Shown here: piece by piece, positions 16,593-24,293 of the stretch | How the letters are laid out: each line of letters opens with the position of its first letter | Position numbering within the stretch: position 1 is the stretch's first letter | Assembly (NCBI GenBank): GCA_017379015.1 | Contig: JAFNXN010000005.1 | Span: 1-64,000, forward strand | DNA from: Alistipes sp. | GTDB taxonomy: Bacteria; Bacteroidota; Bacteroidia; Bacteroidales; Rikenellaceae | Length of the DNA: 64,000 nt | Direction of reading: 5' to 3' | Translations under genes and position numbers: made by a program | Notes under the pieces: generated by a model | Told to the model about the DNA's origin: nothing | What the model saw: only the letters and a program-made list of their open reading frames with translations | Databases searched by the model: none

Positions 16593-18608
16593 ATGACTGA
16601 CTTCCAGAAAGATATATTGGCAGGTATCCCCGATCCACTACCCGCACCTAAGGCTTACGACCCTAGTGCCAACCACGCTCCTAAGCGTAAGGACATCCTC
16701 ACCGACGAGGAGAAGAAGCTCGCCTTGGCAAATGCACTGCGCTACTTCCCTGAGAAGCACCACGCAGAGCTCGCACCAGAATTCCTCGATGAGCTAAAGC
16801 GTTACGGACGTATCTACATGTATCGTCTACGCCCCGACTACGAGATGTATGCTCGCTCGATTGACGAGTATCCAGCACGCTCACGTCAGGCGGCAGCCAT
16901 CATGCTGATGATACAGAACAACCTCGACAAGGCGGTGGCACAGCACCCCCACGAGCTTATCACCTACGGTGGTAATGGTGCAGTGTTCCAGAACTGGGCG
17001 CAGTATCGTCTAGCGATGAAGTATCTTGCCGAGATGACCGACGAGCAGACACTTGTCATGTACTCGGGACACCCACTCGGCTTGTTCCCATCGCACAAGG
17101 ATGCTCCACGCGTTATCGTGACTAACGGTATGGTTATCCCTAACCACTCGTCGCAGGACGACTGGGAGCGTTTCAACGCCATGGGTGTATCGCAGTATGG
17201 TCAGATGACTGCTGGCTCGTACATGTACATCGGTCCTCAGGGCATCGTACACGGTACTACAATCACCGTTATGAACGCTGCACGCAAGCGCATGAAGCCC
17301 GGACAGAAGGATCTTCGCGGCATGTTGTTCGTGACAGCGGGTCTTGGTGGCATGTCGGGAGCACAGCCTAAGGCTGGTAACATCTCTGGCGTGGTGAGCA
17401 TCACTGCCGAGGTGAACATCGCAGCTGCCGAGAAGCGTCATAAGCAGGGTTGGGTCGATGAATTGTACTCTTCTCTCGACGAGCTTATACCACGCGTTCG
17501 CAAGGCTGTAGAGCAGAAGGAGGTTATCTCGTTTGCCTACGTGGGTAACGTCGTAGACCTCTGGGAGCGTTTGGCTGAGGAGGATATCAACGTAGACCTC
17601 GGCTCTGACCAGACATCGTTGCACAATCCATGGGCTGGTGGCTACTACCCTGTTGGATACTCGTACGAGGAGTCTAACCGCATGATGGCAGAGGAGCCTG
17701 AGCGTTTCCACGAGTGTGTACGTGAGTCATTGCGCCGCCATGTGGCTGCCGTAAACAAGCTCACAGCACGTGGCATGTACTTCTTCGACTATGGCAACGC
17801 CTTCCTTCTTGAGTCATCGCGTGCCGGTGCCGACATCATGGGCGAGAATGGCAAGTTCCGCTACCCATCATACGTTCAGGACATCATGGGTCCTATGTTC
17901 TTCGACTACGGCTTTGGTCCATTCCGCTGGGTATGTACCTCGGGCAAGGAGGAGGACCTCGTAACTTCAGACCGCATTGCTGCCGAGGTGCTCGACGCTA
18001 TGCTCAAGGAGGCACCAGCAGAGATTCAGGGTCAGCTTGCCGACAACCTACACTGGATTCGTGAGGCTATGGAGAACAAGCTCGTAGTAGGCTCACAGGC
18101 ACGTATCCTCTATGCCGACTCTGAGGGTCGTACACGCATCGCCTTGGCATTCAACGAGGCTATCAAGCGTGGCGAGATCTCAGCACCTATCGTCCTTGGT
18201 CGTGACCACCACGACGTATCGGGTACCGACTCACCATACCGCGAGACATCGAACATCTATGACGGCTCGCAGTTCTGTGCCGACATGGCAGTACACAACG
18301 TCATCGGCGACTCGTTCCGCGGTGCTACGTGGGTATCTATCCACAACGGCGGTGGCGTAGGCTGGGGCGAGGTGATGAACGGTGGCTTCGGCATGGTCAT
18401 CGACGGCTCGGAGGACTCAGCACGCCACATCGAGGAGATGTTGCTCTGGGACGTTAACAACGGTATTGCACGTCGTAGCTGGGCACGTAACGAGGGTGCA
18501 ATGTTCGCCATCAAGCGCGAGATGGAGCGCACTCCACTTCTCAAGGTTACACTCCCCAACCTCGCAGACATGGAGCTAATCAACAAGGTGTATAACGAAA
18601 ACAAGTAA
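16593..18608 (+). CDS. hutU: Urocanate hydratase
   Basis: This 671-residue NAD+-dependent enzyme converts urocanate to 4-imidazolone-5-propionate. Family motifs include LITYGGNGAVFQNWAQYRLAM, MYSGHPLGLFPS, GLGGMSGAQPKAGNISG, and IHNGGGVGWGEVMNGGFGMV. It is longer than the usual bacterial enzyme (about 555 residues) and is close to the eukaryotic length, as in other Bacteroidales, because of extra N-terminal and internal segments. It lies between ftcD and hutH; the gap to hutH is only 5 bases. Confidence 0.97.
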   Translation: MTDFQKDILAGIPDPLPAPKAYDPSANHAPKRKDILTDEEKKLALANALRYFPEKHHAELAPEFLDELKRYGRIYMYRLRPDYEMYARSIDEYPARSRQAAAIMLMIQNNLDKAVAQHPHELITYGGNGAVFQNWAQYRLAMKYLAEMTDEQTLVMYSGHPLGLFPSHKDAPRVIVTNGMVIPNHSSQDDWERFNAMGVSQYGQMTAGSYMYIGPQGIVHGTTITVMNAARKRMKPGQKDLRGMLFVTAGLGGMSGAQPKAGNISGVVSITAEVNIAAAEKRHKQGWVDELYSSLDELIPRVRKAVEQKEVISFAYVGNVVDLWERLAEEDINVDLGSDQTSLHNPWAGGYYPVGYSYEESNRMMAEEPERFHECVRESLRRHVAAVNKLTARGMYFFDYGNAFLLESSRAGADIMGENGKFRYPSYVQDIMGPMFFDYGFGPFRWVCTSGKEEDLVTSDRIAAEVLDAMLKEAPAEIQGQLADNLHWIREAMENKLVVGSQARILYADSEGRTRIALAFNEAIKRGEISAPIVLGRDHHDVSGTDSPYRETSNIYDGSQFCADMAVHNVIGDSFRGATWVSIHNGGGVGWGEVMNGGFGMVIDGSEDSARHIEEMLLWDVNNGIARRSWARNEGAMFAIKREMERTPLLKVTLPNLADMELINKVYNENK

Positions 18609-18613
18609 CAATT

Positions 18614-20113
18614 ATGATTCATTATATTAGTGCTGAGCGTCTTACTATCGCTCGCGTAGAGGAGATCTTGACCAAGGGCTACAAACTTGCGCTAAGCGAC
18701 GATGCTAAGGCTCGTATAAACAAGTGTCGCGAGTATCTCGACAAGAAGATGGAAGATGCTGGTCGTCCTATCTACGGTGTCACCACAGGCTTCGGCTCGT
18801 TGTGCAACATCTCGGTAGAGAAGGAGGGCTTGTCGCAGCTTCAGAAGAACCTTATGATGTCACACGCCTGCGGTACTGGCGAGCGTGTGCCATCAGATAT
18901 TGCTCGACTCATGATCCTACTCAAGGTGCAGTCGTTGTCGTATGGTCACTCGGGCGTGCAGCTTATCACCGTTGAGCGTCTCATCGAGATGTTCAACAAC
19001 AACATCATCCCCGTGGTCTATGAGCAGGGCTCACTAGGTGCTTCGGGCGACCTCTCGCCACTAGCACACATGTGTCTACCACTCTTGGGTCTTGGCCACG
19101 TGGAGATCGACGGCGAGGTTGTTGAGGGTAGTGTTATGATGGAGAAGATGGGGTGGGAGCCTATCACCCTCTGCTCTAAGGAGGGTCTTGCACTCCTCAA
19201 CGGCACTCAGTTCATGTCGGCATACGGCGTCTACTCACTCATCAACGCGCAGCGTCTAAGCCGCTGGGCTGACCACATCGGTGCTATGTCACTCGACGCC
19301 TTCGACGGTCGCATGGAGCCATTCGAGCACAACGTACACGCCATCCGTCCTCACAACGGTCAGATCGAGACAGCACGTAACTTCCGCACAATCTTAGCAG
19401 GTAGCCAGATTGGTCAGCAGGCTAAGCAGCATGTGCAGGATCCTTACTCGTTCCGTTGCATACCTCAGGTACACGGCGCATCGAAGGATACTATCGCCTA
19501 CGTAGCATCGGTGCTCGAGACCGAGATCAACTCGGCTACCGACAACCCAACAGTATTCCCAGACACTGACGAGGTTATCTCAGCAGGTAACTTCCACGGT
19601 CAGCCTATCGCCGTGGCTATGGACTTCTTGGCTATCGCCGTGGCTGAGTTGGGTAACATCTCAGAGCGTCGTACCTACAAGCTTATCTCGGGTGCTCGCA
19701 ACTTGCCTAACTTCCTTGTAGCCAACCCAGGTCTTAACTCAGGATTTATGATTCCTCAGTACACCGCAGCCTCTATCGTGAGCCAGTCTAAGGGCTTGTG
19801 CTGGCCAGCATCGTGCGACTCTATTCCTTCGTCACAGGGTCAGGAGGACCACGTGAGCATGGGCTCGAACGCTGCCACAAAGCTCTGGAAGGTGGTGCAG
19901 AACACCGAGCGCGTACTCGCTATCGAGATTATGAACTCGGCACAGGCACTCGAGTTCCGTCACCAGATGACCAACCTACGCTCATCGGCATCAGTGGAGG
20001 CTATGTTCGAGGCATACCGCAAGGTTGTGCCATTCGTGGACAACGACACTGTGATGTATCCTCACATCGCAACATCAGTAAACTTCTTGCGCGACTATGA
20101 GCCTACTTGTTAA
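18614..20113 (+). CDS. hutH: Histidine ammonia-lyase
   Basis: A 499-residue enzyme that removes ammonia from histidine to give urocanate, the first step of the pathway. The residues forming the MIO cofactor are Ala143-Ser144-Gly145 in GSLGASGDLSPLAH. Tyr54 in RPIYGVTTGFG and the C-terminal block SIPSSQGQEDHVSMG are further family marks. Length is normal. The last 17 bases overlap the start of hutI, which suggests translational coupling. Confidence 0.97.
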   Translation: MIHYISAERLTIARVEEILTKGYKLALSDDAKARINKCREYLDKKMEDAGRPIYGVTTGFGSLCNISVEKEGLSQLQKNLMMSHACGTGERVPSDIARLMILLKVQSLSYGHSGVQLITVERLIEMFNNNIIPVVYEQGSLGASGDLSPLAHMCLPLLGLGHVEIDGEVVEGSVMMEKMGWEPITLCSKEGLALLNGTQFMSAYGVYSLINAQRLSRWADHIGAMSLDAFDGRMEPFEHNVHAIRPHNGQIETARNFRTILAGSQIGQQAKQHVQDPYSFRCIPQVHGASKDTIAYVASVLETEINSATDNPTVFPDTDEVISAGNFHGQPIAVAMDFLAIAVAELGNISERRTYKLISGARNLPNFLVANPGLNSGFMIPQYTAASIVSQSKGLCWPASCDSIPSSQGQEDHVSMGSNAATKLWKVVQNTERVLAIEIMNSAQALEFRHQMTNLRSSASVEAMFEAYRKVVPFVDNDTVMYPHIATSVNFLRDYEPTC

Positions 20114-21338
20114 AAACATAGGTATGCTCGTTGGCATCGACGAGAGTGGCCGCCTAAAGGTCGAGGGTAAGGCGATGGACAATATCGCCACCTTGGAGAA
20201 TGCATGGCTACTCACCGATGGCGAGCGTATCAAGGATTATGGCACTATGGAGAGCCTGCCTCAGGTTGAGAACTGCGAAGTTCTCGACGCTGAGGGTGGC
20301 TGGCTCTTCCCCTCGTTCTGCGACTCGCACACCCACATCGTCTTTGCTGGTAGCCGCGAGCAGGAGTTCCTCGACAAGATCAACGGACTCTCGTACGAAG
20401 AGATTGCCAAGCGCGGTGGTGGCATCCTAAACTCGGCAGATCGTCTGCACGACACCTCCGAGGATGAGCTCTACCGTCAGGCTATGGAGCGCGTAAACGA
20501 GATTATCGCCATGGGTACTGGTCTTGTGGAGATCAAGTCGGGCTACGGTCTAACACTCGAGGATGAGCTTAAGATCCTACGCGTCATACGCCGCATCCGT
20601 GAGACATCACCTATCGCCGTGCGTGCAACGTTCCTTGGCGCACACGCCGTAGGTCGTGCATATAAGGGTCGTCAGGACGACTACGTGGAGCACGTATGTC
20701 GCGACATGATACCTGCCGTAGCAGCAGAGGGCTTGGCAGACTTTGTCGATGTCTTCTGCGACCGTGGCTTCTTCACTGTTGAGGAGACAGCAAAGATTAT
20801 GGCTACGGGAGCTAAGTATGGTCTGCGTGCTAAGATTCATGCCAACGAGCTAGCAGTGTCGGGCGGTGTGGAGGTTGGCGTGGAGCATAAGGCTCTATCT
20901 GTGGACCACCTCGAGAGCATGGGAGATGAGCAGATCGAGGCACTTCGTGGCACGGAGACCATGCCTACGATGCTTCCTGGTTGCGCCTTCTTCCTCGGCA
21001 TTACCTACCCACCAGCACGTAAGATGATAGATGCCGGCTTGGCTGTCGCCCTTGCCTCAGACTTCAACCCAGGCACAGCACCATCGGGAAATATGCGCTT
21101 CGTAGTGTCTCTCGGATCTATCAAGATGAAGATGACACCCGCCGAGGCCCTCAACGCAGCAACGCTCAACTCGGCATGCGCCATGGGCGAGAGCCGCGAT
21201 TATGGCTCGATAACACGAGGCAAGGTGGCTAACTTCTACCTCACGAAGCCTCTACCCTCTCTAGCATACCTCCCTTATGCTCATCAGACCCCAATTATCC
21301 GCAAGGTAGTACTTGGCGGTAAGCAGGTAACAATTTAA
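20097..21338 (+). CDS. hutI: Imidazolonepropionase
   Basis: The 413-residue amidohydrolase opens the imidazolone ring to give N-formimino-L-glutamate, the substrate of FtcD. The metal site begins with FCDSHTH (His78 and His80). Later family blocks are LGAHAVGRAYKGRQDDYVEHV, KIHANELAVSGGVEVG and LASDFNPGTAPSGNM. The start ATG lies inside hutH (TATGAG), an overlap of 17 bases, and is supported by MSLLVKNIGMLVGI, which aligns with family N-termini. The nitroreductase gene follows after 13 bases. Confidence 0.96.
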   Translation: MSLLVKNIGMLVGIDESGRLKVEGKAMDNIATLENAWLLTDGERIKDYGTMESLPQVENCEVLDAEGGWLFPSFCDSHTHIVFAGSREQEFLDKINGLSYEEIAKRGGGILNSADRLHDTSEDELYRQAMERVNEIIAMGTGLVEIKSGYGLTLEDELKILRVIRRIRETSPIAVRATFLGAHAVGRAYKGRQDDYVEHVCRDMIPAVAAEGLADFVDVFCDRGFFTVEETAKIMATGAKYGLRAKIHANELAVSGGVEVGVEHKALSVDHLESMGDEQIEALRGTETMPTMLPGCAFFLGITYPPARKMIDAGLAVALASDFNPGTAPSGNMRFVVSLGSIKMKMTPAEALNAATLNSACAMGESRDYGSITRGKVANFYLTKPLPSLAYLPYAHQTPIIRKVVLGGKQVTI

Positions 21339-21351
21339 AACTTAGAAGATT

Positions 21352-21996
21352 ATGAGAGCATTACTCAAAACCACCCTTTGCACAGCTCTAGTAGCTGCCT
21401 TTGTCGGATGCGTCAATGTCAATGAGTCGACAACAGTTAAAGTGGAGAGATCAGCAGAGCAGGCAGTCATCGAGACCATCATGACACGCCGTTCGGTGCG
21501 CGACTACAAGGAGGAGGCTGTAGACCGCGAGCAGATGGCAAAGGTCATCGAGTGTGGCATCTATGCGCCTAGCGCAATAAACATGCAGCCTTGGGCAGTG
21601 CGCGTTGTCGACGACAAGGCGTTCCTCGATGGTGTAACCGAGATTGCCGTAAAGCAGAACCCAGAGCTCGCCGAGCAGGAGGGCTTCCGCAATTTCTTCC
21701 GCAACGCCCCAACAGTGGCATTTATCGCCTGCCCCGTGGAGAGCTATAGCGGCGAGTACGACTGCGGTCTATTGTCGGAGAATATGATGCTCTCGGCATG
21801 GTCGATGGGCATTGGCTCATGCTGCTTGGGTAGCGTGGTGCCAGTGATGAACTCCGAGGAGGCTAAGCCCTACATGGAGCGTCTACAGCTCCCTGAGGAC
21901 TACAAGCTACTCGTTGCCATCGCCTTTGGCTACCCCGCTGGCGAAAACCCCATAGCTCCCGAGCGTGATGCTACGAAGGCATACTACGTGGAGTAA
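21352..21996 (+). CDS. Nitroreductase-family protein with lipoprotein-like export signal
   Basis: The 214-residue protein has an N-terminal signal (MRALLKTTLCTALVAAFVGC) with a possible lipidated Cys20, although the residue at -3 (Phe) is not ideal. The nitroreductase fold follows: IMTRRSVRDYKEEAVDREQM is the FMN phosphate-binding part, YAPSAINMQPWAVRVV the substrate loop, and WSMGIGSCCLGSV the late FMN contact. Such flavoproteins are normally cytoplasmic NAD(P)H oxidoreductases, so an exported copy is unusual. It is the last gene of the hut operon, 13 bases after hutI, and is followed by a strong terminator. A role in histidine metabolism is not known. Confidence 0.88.
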   Translation: MRALLKTTLCTALVAAFVGCVNVNESTTVKVERSAEQAVIETIMTRRSVRDYKEEAVDREQMAKVIECGIYAPSAINMQPWAVRVVDDKAFLDGVTEIAVKQNPELAEQEGFRNFFRNAPTVAFIACPVESYSGEYDCGLLSENMMLSAWSMGIGSCCLGSVVPVMNSEEAKPYMERLQLPEDYKLLVAIAFGYPAGENPIAPERDATKAYYVE

Positions 21997-22030
21997 GCCT
22001 CAAGAGGTAGCGTAACTAATCAGATAAGCA

Positions 22031-22077
22031 ATCTTCCTCCTCTCGTCCTAAAGCGAGAGTGAGGAAGATCCTTTTTT
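22031..22077 (+). terminator. Terminator of the hut operon
   Basis: The stem atcttcctc-ctctcg/cgagag-gaggaagat is followed by a run of six T residues. Confidence 0.88.
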
Positions 22078-22188
22078 AAGGGACAGAGGCAAGAGAAACT
22101 TATGGAGGATGCGCAGTTATATTAAAGATGAAACCCTAAACTCCTTAAATTCCATAATCTCTGATTTCTCCTTTCTCATTTCTTTTCG

Positions 22189-22196
22189 TATCTTTG
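22189..22196 (+). promoter_or_regulatory. -7 box of the ubiA-EamA operon
   Basis: TATCTTTG. A TTG within this box begins an in-frame N-terminal extension of the prenyltransferase, but it would be at or before the transcription start; the ATG at 22221 is therefore preferred. Confidence 0.6.
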
Positions 22197-22220
22197 CACT
22201 CCAAATTAAACATAACGCTT

Positions 22221-23087
22221 ATGGCAAAGATTTCGGACTACTTGCGACTAGTAAAGTTCTCGCACACAATATTTGCAATGCCCTTTGCACTGCTATCGTT
22301 TACCTACGCATGGCTTACCACCGAGCCCGAAGCTAACATCTACCTTCTTCTTGCCGAGGTTGTGGGATGCATGGTCTTTGCGCGCAACGTGGCTATGGGC
22401 TTCAACCGCTGGGCAGACCGCAAGATCGATGCCGAGAACCCACGCACGGCGACGCGTGAGATACCAGCAGGCAAGATCTCGGCACGCGGAGCTATCATAT
22501 TCGTAGCAATCAACGCCCTGCTATTCATCACCCTCGCCGCACTCATCAACCCACTATGTGGCTGGCTCTCGCCCGTGGCTCTCGCCATAGTTATGGCATA
22601 CAGCTACTGCAAGCGTTTTACATCGCTAGCGCACATCGTACTCGGCATATCGCTCGGCATAGCCCCCGTAGGAGCCTACATGGCTGTAACAGGCACATCG
22701 ACGCTCGAATGCTGGCTGCTTGCCCTCATCGTGATGACATGGTGCAGTGGCTTCGACATAATCTATGCACTTCAAGATGCTAAGTTCGACCGTGAACGCG
22801 GACTACACTCGATCCCCGCGCGCTTCTCGGCACGCACATCGCTCGCTATCAGCACCATACTCCACCTCACAAGCATCGCCCTACTGGCTCTGTTTGCCTC
22901 TTTCCAGCCACAGTCGTGGCTGCTCTATGTGGGATGCTCGCTCTTTGCGCTGATACTACTCGCCGAGCACTACATCGTAACTCCCACGAAGCAGCGTAAC
23001 ATAGGCATCGCCTTTGGCACGTTCAACGCTCTGGCAAGCGTGTCACTAGCTCTGTTCCTAATAGCTAACCTCATAATATGTGGGTAG
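22221..23087 (+). CDS. UbiA-family polyprenyltransferase (MqnP/UbiA type)
   Basis: A 288-residue membrane enzyme with about eight helices that attaches a polyprenyl chain to an aromatic acid. The first Asp-rich motif is NRWADRKIDAENPRTATREIPAG and the second DIIYALQDAKFDRERGLHSIPARF. This pattern fits the UbiA-like group that serves as MqnP in futalosine-route menaquinone synthesis, as well as 4-hydroxybenzoate prenyltransferases. No other quinone gene is in the window. The start ATG at 22221 follows the TATCTTTG promoter box. The stop overlaps the EamA gene by 10 bases. Confidence 0.92.
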   Translation: MAKISDYLRLVKFSHTIFAMPFALLSFTYAWLTTEPEANIYLLLAEVVGCMVFARNVAMGFNRWADRKIDAENPRTATREIPAGKISARGAIIFVAINALLFITLAALINPLCGWLSPVALAIVMAYSYCKRFTSLAHIVLGISLGIAPVGAYMAVTGTSTLECWLLALIVMTWCSGFDIIYALQDAKFDRERGLHSIPARFSARTSLAISTILHLTSIALLALFASFQPQSWLLYVGCSLFALILLAEHYIVTPTKQRNIGIAFGTFNALASVSLALFLIANLIICG

Positions 23088-23980
23088 CGGCAGCCTTTAT
23101 CTCAGCACTGCTGCTGGGCCTCTACGATGTTGCTAAGAAGCGTTCGCTAAAGGGTAATGCCGTGGTCGTGGTACTATGGCTCAACACCCTATTCTCGACG
23201 CTCATCTTCCTGCCTGTGATCCTCGACGCCGAGCTGTCGCTGTGTATCCTAAGCAACACCCCACTGCAAAGCACACGTGGCGAGTGGGGCGATCACGCAC
23301 TTGTAGCCATAAAGTCGATGATCACACTATCATCCTGGTTGTGTGGCTATTACGCCATTAAGCACCTACCTCTAACCATCGTTGGCCCAGTCAACGCCAC
23401 ACGCCCCGTGGTGGTACTTGTAGGAGCTATGCTGCTCTTTGGCGAGAGGCTAAACCTCTGGCAATGGGGCGGCGTGCTGCTCACCATAGTGTCGCTATAC
23501 CTGCTTAGCCGTGCTGGGCGCAGGGAGGAGATCAACTTTAGAAGTAGCCGCCATGTGTGGGCAATGTTTGCCGCCATGCTGCTTGGCGCGGTGAGTGGTC
23601 TTTACGATAAGTATATCATCTCGAGCGAGGGCCTCGACCCCAGCTTTGTGCAGAGTTGGTTTTGTGTATATCAGCTCTTGATGATGAGCATCATTGCCCT
23701 AGTTGTGTGGTATCCACATCGAGCCTCGGAGCACTTTCACTGGAGCTGGGCTATACCACTTATATCTATATTTGTCTCGGCAGCTGACCTATGCTACTAT
23801 AATGCACTGGACAGCGAGGGTGCTATGATTGCTGTTGTGTCAATGATACGTCGCTCGTCGGTCATCGTAACCTTCTTTTGCGGAGCACTTCTCTTTGGCG
23901 AGCGTAACCTGCGAAGCAAGGCTATCGACCTAGCCCTAATTCTCGTCGGCATGGTGCTACTTGCCATCGGAAGTTTATAG
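23078..23980 (+). CDS. EamA-family (DMT superfamily) transporter
   Basis: A 300-residue protein with ten predicted membrane helices in two EamA repeats. The first repeat begins MWVAAAFISALLLGLYDVAKKRSLKGN and ends with LPLTIVGPVNATRPVVVLVGAMLLFGERL. The second ends with SMIRRSSVIVTFFCGALLFGERNL. Such carriers move metabolites or amino acids; the substrate is unknown. It overlaps the prenyltransferase gene by 10 bases, so the two are translated together. Confidence 0.9.
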   Translation: MWVAAAFISALLLGLYDVAKKRSLKGNAVVVVLWLNTLFSTLIFLPVILDAELSLCILSNTPLQSTRGEWGDHALVAIKSMITLSSWLCGYYAIKHLPLTIVGPVNATRPVVVLVGAMLLFGERLNLWQWGGVLLTIVSLYLLSRAGRREEINFRSSRHVWAMFAAMLLGAVSGLYDKYIISSEGLDPSFVQSWFCVYQLLMMSIIALVVWYPHRASEHFHWSWAIPLISIFVSAADLCYYNALDSEGAMIAVVSMIRRSSVIVTFFCGALLFGERNLRSKAIDLALILVGMVLLAIGSL

Positions 23981-24140
23981 AGTGAGCAAAGATGCGTAAC
24001 TGATAGGGAGTCTAAGGAGTTTAAAGAAGATAAGGAATTTATGAAGTGCGCTATCATCCTTAACCTCACTACACTTCTTAACTTCATTGAGCTCACTACT
24101 TACTGCACGAACAAGGGTCAAAGGACAGAGTGACAAAAAG

Positions 24141-24168
24141 CAGATGCGGTCTTATCATCGAAAATTTT
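24141..24168 (+). repeat. Direct repeat flanking a terminator, left copy
   Basis: Begins cagatgcggtcttatcatc and ends in an A/T-rich tail. It matches 24267-24293 with four or five differences. The two copies enclose the hairpin at 24208-24246. Confidence 0.6.
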
Positions 24169-24207
24169 TGATTAGAAGGTCGTAGATGTGGTGCATCGCA
24201 AAAGAAG

Positions 24208-24255
24208 AGGCCTCGGGATAGTACAAGACGTACAGCCCGAGGTCTCTTACTTTTT
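24208..24255. terminator. Bidirectional terminator between the EamA gene and lptD
   Basis: The stem gaggcctcggg/cccgaggtctc has a 17-base loop, with a T-rich stretch on the plus-strand side and A-rich sequence on the other. Confidence 0.75.
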
Positions 24256-24266
24256 GGGATGTGCCG

Positions 24267-24293
24267 CAGATACGGCCTTATCATCAAAAATTT
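24267..24293 (+). repeat. Direct repeat flanking a terminator, right copy
   Basis: Begins cagatacggccttatcatc. It reaches into the last codon region of lptD, so part of the repeat is coding. Confidence 0.6.

Larger units (their letters stand above)
23981..24291. other. Intergenic region between convergent genes
   Basis: No gene is visible. The left part (23981-24130) is unremarkable. The right part holds a hairpin terminator flanked by a direct repeat of about 27 bases, described separately. Confidence 0.6.

Noticed and set aside
17010..17711. 233-codon minus-strand frame inside hutU
   Set aside because: It lies wholly within a strongly supported gene and shows no family motif.
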